From positions 1 to 6,686 of the forward strand of contig DAOWKX010000192.1 in the NCBI GenBank assembly GCA_030639705.1: 6,686 nucleotides of DNA. The letters are read 5' to 3'. The position numbers and the translations under genes were made by a program. Under the pieces are notes generated by a model, which had not been told where the DNA came from, ran no database searches, and worked only from the letters and a program-made list of their open reading frames with translations. Source of the stretch: Candidatus Aminicenantota bacterium (GTDB lineage: Bacteria > Acidobacteriota > Aminicenantia > UBA2199). How positions within the stretch are numbered: position 1 is the first letter of the stretch; each line of letters begins with the position of its first letter. Below are positions 1 through 5,783 of the stretch, in pieces.

Positions 1-90
1 ACCGGTACAATTGATGATGATAACAACATGAGCGGGGATTATACATGTACCTGGGGACCCTCAGGAACCTGGAACCTGGAACGTCAATAA
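1..90 (+). CDS. C-terminal end of a probable secreted beta-rich protein (partial)
   Basis: Frame 1 is open from the window edge to a TAA at 88-90 and gives 29 residues beginning TGTIDDDNNMSGDY and ending GTWNLERQ. The pattern Thr/Gly, 'GTI', 'NxMSGxY', 'SGTW' is what I know from the last strands of secreted proteins made of short beta-strand repeats, where 'GTI...MSGTY...SGTW' is a common closing motif. The function of the whole protein cannot be told from this fragment. The GGAACCT unit is repeated near the end (64-83), within the coding sequence. Being coding is supported only by the sensible residue pattern and the in-frame stop. The start lies outside the window. Confidence 0.5.
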   Translation, partial: TGTIDDDNNMSGDYTCTWGPSGTWNLERQ

Positions 91-343
91 TAAAATAAGG
101 CCAACAGGTATTCTTAAGCTATTCATTTTCCAACAAAAGGAAGAATTTTACCTTTAAAAATATATAAAAATTTAAAATAATTTTATTGAATAATATTTTC
201 ATTTAAATTATAATAAATCTTGGCAAAGCAGGATGATCAACATCCTGAACACATTAAGGGGCAGGAATCACATTTTAGGGTGTTCCCCATATCTGAACCG
301 TGTGTATTTCGTATATGATTTTTTTTCAATGTAAATCATTAAA
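91..343. other. AT-rich intergenic stretch before the transposase gene
   Basis: No gene is visible here. The middle (about 140-220) is almost pure A/T. A short inverted repeat, CAGGATG and CATCCTG around a 5-base loop, lies at 229-247. It has no T-run after it on either strand, so it is not a good terminator; it could be part of the end of the neighbouring mobile unit. A decayed REP-like copy lies at 275-300 and is listed separately. I could not pick a convincing promoter. Confidence 0.5.
275..300 (+). repeat. Decayed REP-like palindrome upstream of the RAYT gene
   Basis: The stretch starts TTAGGGT and ends CCATATCTGAACCG. Compared with the intact copy at 930-953, it shares the TAGGGT head, and CCATATCTGAACCGT differs from CCATGGCTGAACCGT at two of 15 positions. 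The arms no longer pair fully, and one base is inserted. It has the same orientation as the copy after the gene, so the RAYT is flanked by two directly oriented copies. The match is short, so chance is not excluded. Confidence 0.45.
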
Positions 344-922
344 ATGAAAGATTTTCCACAGAGAAAACAAACCAGATTAAAGAATTTCAATTATTCAGAA
401 TATCGTATCTATTTCATTACCATCTGTACCAAAGACCGTAATCCCTCTTTCGGAAGAATAATCGACGACAAAATGAAATTATCAAAAATCGGTGAAATAA
501 CTGAAAAATGCTGGCTGGAAATTCCGGATCATTTCCCTGACATTGAATTGATGGATTTTGTCATCATGCCGGATCATTTTCATGGTATTTTGAAAATATA
601 TAGATATGATAAACATGCCAATTCAGACAAAAATTGCAGATCTATTCACAATCAATGGAACAGGCACGCCTATGATATGCGGAACAGCCATGGCTGTTCC
701 CTACAACCGAGGAATCATCAGAGATTACCGGTTATTATAGGGTCGTTTAAATCATCGGTTACCCGTATTGTAAAACAATTGGATGATTATGAATATTTTG
801 CCTGGCAGAAATCATATTATGATCTAATCATCAGAAATAGCCAAGAATTGAAAAAGATAACCAAATACATTTTGACCAATCCCCAGACCTGGTCACCGGA
901 TGAACATTCGAATGAATTTTAA
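344..922 (+). CDS. REP-associated tyrosine transposase (RAYT, Y1/HUH family)
   Basis: A 192-residue protein of the IS200-like Y1 transposase superfamily, RAYT branch. It is expected to nick and rejoin single-stranded DNA at palindromic REP sequences through a covalent phosphotyrosine. The N-terminal strand 'YFITICT' (residues 23-29) opens the fold. 'MPDHFHG' (75-81) carries the HUH-type metal-binding pair H78/H80. 'LPVIIGSFKSSVTR' (128-141) is a typical RAYT stretch, and 'SYYDLIIRN' (157-165) carries the likely catalytic tyrosine (Y158 or Y159), followed by the usual closing helix 'YILTNP'. Length and both catalytic elements look intact. The start ATG has no clear Shine-Dalgarno sequence. Residues about 86-115 form a poorly conserved insert, and codons 113-121 are encoded by a perfect 20-bp palindrome of the same class that flanks the gene. 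The family is confident; activity is not shown. Confidence 0.9.
   Translation: MKDFPQRKQTRLKNFNYSEYRIYFITICTKDRNPSFGRIIDDKMKLSKIGEITEKCWLEIPDHFPDIELMDFVIMPDHFHGILKIYRYDKHANSDKNCRSIHNQWNRHAYDMRNSHGCSLQPRNHQRLPVIIGSFKSSVTRIVKQLDDYEYFAWQKSYYDLIIRNSQELKKITKYILTNPQTWSPDEHSNEF
681..704 (-). repeat. REP-like palindrome inside the RAYT coding sequence
   Basis: Read on the minus strand it is GTAG followed by a perfect 20-bp palindrome, GGAACAGCCATGGCTGTTCC. It lies within the RAYT reading frame and is translated there as part of 'RNSHGCSLQ'. The head, length and centre (CAGCCATGGCTG) match the copy at 930-953, while the outer arm bases differ in a pair-preserving way. It points opposite to that copy, with the GTAG heads facing each other. 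Confidence 0.8.
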
Positions 923-929
923 ATCAAAT

Positions 930-953
930 GTAGGGTTCAGCCATGGCTGAACC
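930..953 (+). repeat. REP-like palindrome just after the RAYT stop
   Basis: GTAG is followed by a perfect 20-bp palindrome, GGTTCAGCCATGGCTGAACC, starting eight bases after the RAYT stop codon. The GTAG head directly before the hairpin is the known recognition feature of RAYT substrates. The sequence then runs into GTTATTTTTCTTA, so the hairpin could also end transcription of the RAYT gene, although the T-run is interrupted. Confidence 0.8.
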
Positions 954-1057
954 GTTATTTTTCTTATATATCTGATCAAATATAAAAATAATAGAGATCA
1001 AAAAAACAAGATTTTTTAATAAGATTTAAATGGAAAATAATAAATAAAATTGGTACT

Positions 1058-1063
1058 AAGGAG
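1058..1063 (+). promoter_or_regulatory. Shine-Dalgarno site that fixes the start at 1071
   Basis: AAGGAG lies seven bases before the ATG at 1071. An in-frame TTG at 1050 would add seven residues, but it sits upstream of this ribosome site and overlaps it, so the ATG is preferred. Confidence 0.75.
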
Positions 1064-1070
1064 AGAAATT

Positions 1071-1649
1071 ATGAGTGAAGAAAAGCAAAAATTTGAGAAC
1101 ATTGGACCCGGGGTAAAACCAGCTGGTGTTGTCAGTATAATACTGATAACTATTTTTCTTGTTCTTTTGGGAATAGTATGTTTTTATTCCCTTTTGAAAT
1201 TCTGGCCCTCTATCCCTGAAGGGAAACAGACAATAAGTTCATCTGTAAATTTTCTTTCTTGGACATTTTCATTATCCGGAGAAATGCGCCTCATCTTTAT
1301 TGTCATTATCGCTGGTGCTCTCGGTGGTTTGGTTCATGCATTACGTTCTCTTTACTGGTATATCGGAAACAGAGAGATGAAGAGAAGCTGGCTTGTTAAA
1401 TATATTTTGTTGCCCTTTGTCGGTTCGATCCTTTCGCTTATTTTTTATTTTGTCATTCGTGGCGGGTTCTTTTCTCCGGGAACAACAATTGAAAAAACAA
1501 GTATTTTTGGATTTGCTGCCATGGCTGCTTTAGTAGGTATGTTTTCCGAACAGGCTGCACTTAAGTTAAAAGAAGTAGCCGATACTCTTCTATTTAAACC
1601 AAAACCCGGTAAAGATTCAATTCCTCAAGACAAGGAGAATAAAGAGTAA
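1071..1649 (+). CDS. Hypothetical membrane protein with four predicted helices
   Basis: A 192-residue inner-membrane protein from the ATG at 1071, preceded by AAGGAG. Hydrophobic segments lie at about residues 18-43, 74-97, 109-130 and 143-160. They are followed by an amphipathic stretch 'FSEQAALKLKEVADTLL' (158-174) and a charged lysine/glutamate tail, probably cytoplasmic. Helix 2 contains a small-residue run 'AGALGGLVHALRS' suited to helix packing. I have an impression of having seen the 'GMFSEQAxxKLKEVxDTL' ending in uncharacterised bacterial membrane proteins, but I cannot name a family or function. The next gene, 59 bases downstream on the same strand, encodes a cell-wall hydrolase, so the two may be co-transcribed. 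A holin-like role is possible, but four helices and 192 residues are not a specific holin signature. Confidence 0.75.
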   Translation: MSEEKQKFENIGPGVKPAGVVSIILITIFLVLLGIVCFYSLLKFWPSIPEGKQTISSSVNFLSWTFSLSGEMRLIFIVIIAGALGGLVHALRSLYWYIGNREMKRSWLVKYILLPFVGSILSLIFYFVIRGGFFSPGTTIEKTSIFGFAAMAALVGMFSEQAALKLKEVADTLLFKPKPGKDSIPQDKENKE

Positions 1650-1697
1650 AAATAAATATTGTTTTTTTTCGATTTGATTTTTTGATTACTTTAAAAA

Positions 1698-1705
1698 GGG
1701 GGTGA
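1698..1705 (+). promoter_or_regulatory. Ribosome binding site of the GH19 gene
   Basis: GGGGGTGA lies just before the ATG at 1709, within an otherwise AT-rich gap. It supports this ATG as the start, since it lies at the beginning of the conserved fold. Confidence 0.6.
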
Positions 1706-1708
1706 GAT

Positions 1709-2278
1709 ATGATTATAAACAGGCGTTTCTTTTTTAATTATCTAAGAAATCATCTTTTTGGCGGGCGTTTATCACAATCCGAGGTGGATGGAATGGAGTT
1801 TTTTCTGGATTACTGGGAGGATAACAAAGATACTCTGGTTGATTATCGCTGGCTTTCCTATATCCTGGGAACTGTCTATCATGAGACCGGTCATACTTTT
1901 CAACCGCTGAGAGAGTGGGGGAAAGGAAGAGGCAGGCCTTATGGAGAACCGGACCCGGAAACAGGTCAGATTTATTATGGACGTGGTTATATTCAACTCA
2001 CTTGGAAGGAGAATTATGAGAAGTATAAGAAAATTTTAAAAGTAGATTTGGTAAAAGATCCGGATCTGGCTCTTAAACCTGAATTGTCGACTAAAATAAC
2101 TTTCCATGGCATGATAAACGGAACCTTTACCGGAAAAAAACTCAGGGATTTTTTTAATAAAGAAGAGGAAGACTGGTATAATGCCCGAAAGATTGTTAAT
2201 CCAAAAGATTTTAAGACCTTTCAATCGATTGAGGATTACAGTCTTACTTTTTATGCGGCCATTGGATTGATACCTTGA
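1709..2278 (+). CDS. GH19 chitinase/lysozyme-like cell-wall hydrolase
   Basis: A 189-residue protein of glycoside hydrolase family 19, in the compact form typical of phage endolysins and 'putative chitinase' proteins. It would cleave beta-1,4 links in chitin or, more likely in bacteria, peptidoglycan glycan chains. 'YHETGH' (residues 57-62) holds the expected catalytic acid E59, and 'LRE' (67-69) may hold the second acidic residue. 'YYGRGYIQLTWKENYEKY' (89-106) is the diagnostic GH19 substrate-cleft motif. 'ARKIVNP' (159-165) corresponds to the usual 'ARRIING' segment, but the glycines are replaced and the following residues are unlike the normal NGG motif. There is no signal peptide, so export would need a holin-like partner, lysis or another route; the four-helix protein just upstream is the obvious candidate. 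No other phage genes are visible, so this may be a prophage remnant or a domesticated lysin. Confidence 0.88.
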   Translation: MIINRRFFFNYLRNHLFGGRLSQSEVDGMEFFLDYWEDNKDTLVDYRWLSYILGTVYHETGHTFQPLREWGKGRGRPYGEPDPETGQIYYGRGYIQLTWKENYEKYKKILKVDLVKDPDLALKPELSTKITFHGMINGTFTGKKLRDFFNKEEEDWYNARKIVNPKDFKTFQSIEDYSLTFYAAIGLIP

Positions 2279-2377
2279 GTTTCGGTAACGTCCTTTTGAA
2301 ATTTGGATATTTTTCACTAAAATTATAGAAAGGAAATAGAAAACGGGGCCGAGGATTCCAGTTTTAACCAATATTGA

Positions 2378-2649
2378 TTATTTCATTCGGGGTAGGGTTA
2401 CAGGAACCGGTGAAGCATCTTTTAATTGAAGTTCTGCCAGAGTGATCTCTAAAGGAATATCAAATAACAGAATAATCCAGGTTTTTTCTCCGGGTTTTAA
2501 TCGGGCGTCCAATGAGCCTTCCCAGGAGGTGTCCAGTGCGCTTATCCTTAAACTTCGTAAATAATCTTGGTTATTGATAAAGAAAACTATTCACTTTTAA
2601 TTCTTAAATGACAGTCAATCCTTAATTCACCATCAAAAAAGAGAAAACC
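2378..2649 (-). pseudogene. Decayed C-terminal gene fragment of a beta-sandwich-like protein
   Basis: On the minus strand a frame runs from a TGA at 2591-2593 to a stop at 2378-2380. It has 70 codons and no proper start, and reads like real protein: it includes 'SLRISALDTSWEGSLDARL', 'KPGEKTWIILLFDIP' and 'LQLKDASPVPVTLP'. The coding sense continues upstream in another frame (2590-2649, including 'FFDGELRIDCHLRIKSE'), so there is a frameshift near 2590. Upstream coding sense ends a few bases before the REP-like hairpin at 2658. The alternating hydrophobic pattern and the 'LKPGEKTWIILLFDIP' stretch suggest the last strands of a secreted immunoglobulin-like or DUF4352-like domain; that assignment is a guess. 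The rest of 2279-2830 shows no gene. Confidence 0.5.
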
Positions 2650-2657
2650 TCATCAAT

Positions 2658-2684
2658 GGGGCAACCGCAAGGGTTGCACCCTAC
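2658..2684 (-). repeat. REP-like hairpin, second type, left member of an inverted pair
   Basis: On the minus strand GTAG is followed by GGTGCAACC, loop CTTGC, then GGTTGCCCC: a nine-base-pair stem with one mismatch. The head is the same as in the copies around the RAYT, but stem and loop are different. Together with the copy at 2703-2727 it forms a head-to-head pair 18 bases apart, the arrangement known for REP doublets (BIME-like). Confidence 0.75.
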
Positions 2685-2702
2685 AGTTTTCTTATCTTTT
2701 TT

Positions 2703-2727
2703 GTAGGGGTAAGGCTTGCCCTTACCC
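2703..2727 (+). repeat. REP-like hairpin, second type, right member of an inverted pair
   Basis: On the plus strand GTAG is followed by GGGTAAGG, loop CTTGC, then CCTTACCC: a perfect eight-base-pair stem. The five-base loop is identical to that of the left member while the stem sequences differ and still pair, which points to conserved structure. A TTT follows, too short for a good terminator. Confidence 0.75.
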
Positions 2728-2787
2728 TTTATTCATAATGTTTTACAGATATTTGTAAATTTTAGGTGGTTGATTTTGGTATTAATA

Positions 2788-2816
2788 TTGTATTAAAACT
2801 TGAGATCATTTATGAT
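2788..2816 (+). promoter_or_regulatory. Possible promoter of the 97-residue hypothetical gene
   Basis: TTGTAT (2788-2793) and TATGAT (2811-2816) are separated by 17 bases, resembling a sigma-70 promoter with a good -10 and a poor -35 box. Transcription would start only a few bases before the ATG at 2831. The region is AT-rich, so chance matches are likely. Confidence 0.25.
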
Positions 2817-2830
2817 AAAATAAAAAGAAG

Positions 2831-3124
2831 ATGATTGAAAAACGGAAGATTGTTATTGCCTGGTATAGACCATCTCAATGGGATCGATTATTAGAGATAT
2901 CACTCGATGCCGATGAATTAGAAAAAACATATCAAGAGTGGATTACTCAGGCAGAAGAGAAAATTGACAAAATGAAAAAGATCGGGTTGAACCCTGTCAA
3001 AATTGATGTGGATGTTGAAAAATTAAAAAAATGGTGTGAAAAAGTTAACCAGCCTATTGATGGATCAGCTCGGGTTGAATATGCTATATACGCTGCTCAA
3101 GATGAGGAGAATGTCCTGGAATAA
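2831..3124 (+). CDS. Hypothetical small cytoplasmic protein
   Basis: A 97-residue protein that I do not recognise as a named family. It starts 'MIEKRKIVIAWYRPSQW', followed by 'DRLLEISLDADELEKTYQEW'. The middle (residues about 30-50) is a charged helix rich in Glu and Lys, and the end carries 'RVEYAIYAAQDEENVLE'. There is no signal peptide or membrane segment. The mix of helices with an aromatic N-terminal strand looks like a small folded soluble protein. The ATG is directly preceded by AAAAAGAAG, a weak and very close ribosome site. It stands alone between REP-like repeats, and the next plus-strand coding trace is only a transposase scrap. The frame and composition support a real gene; the function is unknown. 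Confidence 0.65.
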   Translation: MIEKRKIVIAWYRPSQWDRLLEISLDADELEKTYQEWITQAEEKIDKMKKIGLNPVKIDVDVEKLKKWCEKVNQPIDGSARVEYAIYAAQDEENVLE

Positions 3125-3137
3125 CAAGTCACAAAGG

Positions 3138-3190
3138 GGCTAAGGCATGGTTGTTCCCTGCAAACGAGGAATTATCAAAAATTGCCGGTT
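3138..3190 (+). pseudogene. Decayed fragment of a RAYT gene with its internal palindrome
   Basis: Aligned without gaps to 681-733 of the RAYT gene, 42 of 53 bases are identical, and 38 of 45 from 3146 onward. The match begins at the left edge of the palindrome copy and continues into codons for 'QPRNHQRLPV' of the transposase, but here it is not part of any long open frame. The left palindrome arm is eroded and the GTAG head has become GCAG. It is best read as a relic of a second, related RAYT or of a copied piece of one. It ends just before the stop codon of the minus-strand gene at 3197. Confidence 0.6.
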
Positions 3191-3196
3191 TTTTAA

Positions 3197-3700
3197 TCAA
3201 ATGCGGATATGAAATCCGGCTGAATAGATGAAGGAAGTATAGTTCGCATCAATTAGCAAATAGCCACTGAGATTTTCCACACCCATTTCAACATGAAACC
3301 CCAGTGAGATCAGATTGGCCAGGATACGCTCGAAATTGTATTCAACTCCACCTCCGGCACCGACCAGAAAACCTGTCTCGGCAATACCCCATTCCTCAAC
3401 CGTCTCAGTACCAATGAGCCCATACCCATAGAAATTGAAATTTTTCTGAGAAAAGAAACGGAACAGACCCCGTATTCCATAAGCCTGCCGGTCACCAATT
3501 AACCCGAACAAACCCTCAAAAGAAATGCGTGGAGTTATGTTTACCATGACGCTTAAGCCCCAGCAATTCCATGTGATACGCTGAAATCCCAATCCGTAAC
3601 GTGCAGAGGTGGTTGTTTTGATGTTTTCGGATTGAGGCCAGAGTGATGGTGCGAACAAAAAAGTGAATACCAGTATGACCATGATGATAGATTTTTTCAT
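3197..3700 (-). CDS. Small outer-membrane beta-barrel-like protein
   Basis: A 167-residue exported protein. Residues 1-23 form a clear signal peptide: KK, then the hydrophobic run 'SIIMVILVFTFLFAPSLW', with cleavage probably near 'WPQS'. The rest shows repeated short amphipathic strands with alternating aromatic and polar residues: 'ARYGLGFQRITW' (33-44), 'WGLSVMVNITPRISFEGLFGLIG' (47-69), 'YGIRGLFRFF' (74-83), 'FNFYGYGLIGTET' (88-100) and 'FLVGAGGGVEYNF' (111-123). It ends 'YTSFIYSAGFHIRI', a hydrophobic C-terminal strand as in outer-membrane barrels. 'LVGAGGGVEYNF' is typical of OmpA/OmpW-like or OMP_b-brl eight-strand barrels; which family is not certain. GGAGG stands four bases before the ATG, a strong ribosome site. 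There is no partner gene to suggest a specific role. Confidence 0.75.
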   Translation of the reverse strand: MKKSIIMVILVFTFLFAPSLWPQSENIKTTTSARYGLGFQRITWNCWGLSVMVNITPRISFEGLFGLIGDRQAYGIRGLFRFFSQKNFNFYGYGLIGTETVEEWGIAETGFLVGAGGGVEYNFERILANLISLGFHVEMGVENLSGYLLIDANYTSFIYSAGFHIRI

Positions 3701-3830
3701 TTTTCCTCCATTTTAGATATAGTGATATGTAATAAATATTTTTTTCAGTAATCCGGAAAAAATCTTTATTACCATAAGTAATTTTTTATTTCAAGCTTAT
3801 AAACAAATAAGCTGTATCCCGATTTTATCT
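3701..3830. other. Gap between the ABC-F gene and the barrel protein gene, with a hairpin
   Basis: AT-rich spacer between two minus-strand genes. GGAGG of the barrel gene lies at 3705-3709 on the minus strand. An inverted repeat, AGCTTAT and ATAAGCT around a six-base loop, lies at 3794-3813, shortly after the ABC-F stop. The stem is AT-rich and no T-run follows on the minus strand, so it is a poor terminator. The barrel gene probably has its own promoter in this spacer, but no box is convincing. Confidence 0.4.
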
Positions 3831-5771
3831 TTAACTTTTGGTTTTAACCCGGTCCAGAAGTTTTTTTAAGGATATTTCTGTTTTTTCCCATTTGTTATAC
3901 AGAAGGGGGAGTTCTTTGTTTATTTCAGCCAAGTCCTTCTGTAGCTGGACAACCAGTTTTTTATCTTCATAAGTCAGGGGATCGGACATGACCCCTTCGA
4001 TTTCTGTTTTTTTCTTTTCCAGTTCATCGATTTTTTTTTCGGTTTCCTCAATCAGGCGGGACAGCCGGTTTCTTTCTGTACTGATCCGCTGTCTCTGTTT
4101 TGCTTCGAACTTTTTTCTCTCCCTTCGACTCATTTCAGTAGGGCTGTTGTCGGTACGGTTCTCCCGGTTGTCTTCAGTACTTTCCCTTTTCTCTAGGTAG
4201 TAGGAATAATTGCCATGATAGGTTTCCAGATTTCCGTCCTTGATTTCAATCACCCGATTGACGATCTTGTTCAGAAAATAACGGTCATGGGAAATCAGTA
4301 TCAGGGTTCCCTCATAATCAGCCAGTGCCTTTTCAAGGGCTTGTTTGGCCAGTTTGTCCAAATGGTTCAGGGGCTCATCCATGATCAGAAAGTTTGCCGA
4401 TGAAATGAGTATTTTGGCCAGGGAGATGCGGGCCTTTTCCCCGCCGGAAAGTACTCGGATGTGCTTGTGAACATCCTCACCACTGAATCCGAATATCCCC
4501 AGTATATTCCGTATTTCTGGAAAGCGTTTGCTGGATGCTGCCGATCCGACCTCATCAAAAACAGTTGAATTGAAATCCAGGTTGTCGATCTGATGCTGAG
4601 CATAATAATCCAGAGCCACATTCTCACCCAGTTTGATGATTCCTTTCTGGGTTTCCAGCCGGCCGGTCATGAGTTTGGTCAGGGTAGTCTTTCCCGAACC
4701 GTTCTTTCCGATCAACGCGATCTTTTCATCCCTGAAGACTTTCAGATTGAGATGATTGAATACCCAGTCCCGGTCATATTTGAAGCATAGGTCATGTATT
4801 TCCAGAACATCATTGAAGCTCTTATTTTCAATCCCGATTTTAAAATCCAGATATTTCCGGGAAATAGCGGGGTCGACTTTTTCAAGCTTGTTTAGTTGCT
4901 TTAACCGTTCCTGGGCCTGGGAGGCCTTGCTGGCCTTGTACCTGAATCGTTCGACGAATTTTTCAAGCTTTTCCTTTTCCTTTATATATTCCTTCCATTT
5001 TTTCAGCGATAGGTCATCATTTTTTTCTTTTTCGGCTTCATATAAATGATAGTTTCCCGAATAAAACCTGAGCTTTGAATTCTCCAGTTCATAGATCCCT
5101 TCCACCACCCGGTTGATAAAAAACCGGTCGTGGGAGATCAGCAAAACAGATCCCCGGTAAAACCGCAAGAACTTTTCAAACCATTCCAGGGAGAGCAGGT
5201 CCAGGTGGTTGGTAGGCTCATCCAGCAGCAGCAGATCGGGATTCTGTATCAGTATCCGGGCCAGGTACACCCTCATCTTCCAGCCGCCGCTGAATTCGGA
5301 GAGTTTCTTCTTCATGTCCTTTCTGGAAAATCCAAGCCCCGATAAAATCTTTTCTGACCGGTTTTCCAGGGTATAGCCCTCCAGGGATTGAAACTTTTGT
5401 TCTAACTGTTCTGCTTCATCCAGAAACCCGGCACTGTCCCCGTCATTTTGGGTCCATTTGTGGTGAATATCCGATAGCTGCTCTCGAATGGCTTGAATTT
5501 CCTTGACTCCTTTCATGACAGTTTCCAAAACCGTGTTTCCCGAAATGGAAACCTCCTCCTGGGGGAGGTAGCCGATGCGGTATTGTTTGGGCATTAACAG
5601 GCTGCCCTGGTAATCGTCCAGCTCTCCAGTTACGATTCTCATGAGGGTGGTTTTGCCGGCGCCGTTGGGTCCGATCAGGGCCACTTTCTTCCCTGGATTG
5701 ATATTGATATTCACCCCGGAAAAAAGTTCTTTCCCTCCAATTCCGTAAGATAAATTTTTTATCCGAAGCAT
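3831..5771 (-). CDS. ABC-F family ATPase (translation factor type, two ABC domains)
   Basis: A 646-residue soluble protein with two ATP-binding cassettes and no membrane segment. ABC-F proteins bind the ribosomal E site and use ATP to act on stalled or antibiotic-bound ribosomes. ABC1: Walker A 'GPNGAGKTT' (34-42), signature 'FSGGW' (160-164), Walker B 'LLLLDEPTNHLD' (180-191, catalytic E185), 'SHDR' (213-216). The linker (about 241-310), with 'FVERFRYKASKASQAQERLKQL', is the charged helical arm that contacts P-site tRNA in this family. ABC2: Walker A 'GKNGSGKTT' (355-363), signature 'LSGGEKAR' (441-448), Walker B 'FLIMDEPLNHLD' (461-472, E466), 'SHDR' (494-497). The second Walker B reads EPLNHLD instead of the usual EPTNHLD. 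Residues about 547-645 form a highly charged coiled coil, as in Uup/YheS-type members, whose length it matches. No Shine-Dalgarno sequence is visible before the ATG. Housekeeping versus antibiotic-resistance role cannot be decided. Confidence 0.95.
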   Translation of the reverse strand: MLRIKNLSYGIGGKELFSGVNININPGKKVALIGPNGAGKTTLMRIVTGELDDYQGSLLMPKQYRIGYLPQEEVSISGNTVLETVMKGVKEIQAIREQLSDIHHKWTQNDGDSAGFLDEAEQLEQKFQSLEGYTLENRSEKILSGLGFSRKDMKKKLSEFSGGWKMRVYLARILIQNPDLLLLDEPTNHLDLLSLEWFEKFLRFYRGSVLLISHDRFFINRVVEGIYELENSKLRFYSGNYHLYEAEKEKNDDLSLKKWKEYIKEKEKLEKFVERFRYKASKASQAQERLKQLNKLEKVDPAISRKYLDFKIGIENKSFNDVLEIHDLCFKYDRDWVFNHLNLKVFRDEKIALIGKNGSGKTTLTKLMTGRLETQKGIIKLGENVALDYYAQHQIDNLDFNSTVFDEVGSAASSKRFPEIRNILGIFGFSGEDVHKHIRVLSGGEKARISLAKILISSANFLIMDEPLNHLDKLAKQALEKALADYEGTLILISHDRYFLNKIVNRVIEIKDGNLETYHGNYSYYLEKRESTEDNRENRTDNSPTEMSRRERKKFEAKQRQRISTERNRLSRLIEETEKKIDELEKKKTEIEGVMSDPLTYEDKKLVVQLQKDLAEINKELPLLYNKWEKTEISLKKLLDRVKTKS

Positions 5772-5783
5772 TATTCTTATATA

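Larger units (their letters stand above)
275..955 (+). mobile_element. RAYT gene bracketed by REP-like palindromes (possible mobile unit)
   Basis: A single Y1 transposase gene is bounded on the left by a decayed palindrome with a TTAG head (275-300) and on the right by an intact one with a GTAG head (930-953), both in the plus orientation. RAYTs are known to be domesticated or solitary relatives of IS200/IS605 transposases that bind and cleave REP hairpins next to a GTAG tetranucleotide, and they are often flanked by REPs. The true outer borders are not visible and no target duplication is expected for this family. The limits given are inferred from the repeats. Confidence 0.4.

Noticed and set aside
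64..83. Tandem GGAACCT repeat
   Set aside because: Only two and a half units, explained by the codons of the partial gene at the left edge.
2036..2371. Minus-strand 111-codon open frame opposite the GH19 gene
   Set aside because: It lies almost wholly antisense to a well-supported conserved gene, has low-complexity basic/hydrophobic content and no recognisable motif.
2392..2408. GTAGGG...GGAACC resembling a REP head and arm
   Set aside because: It coincides with sensible minus-strand codons at the end of the decayed gene fragment, and the arms pair over only four bases.
3794..3813. AT-rich hairpin after the ABC-F stop as a terminator
   Set aside because: The stem is weak and no T-run follows on the minus strand; it is kept only as a note in the spacer entry.
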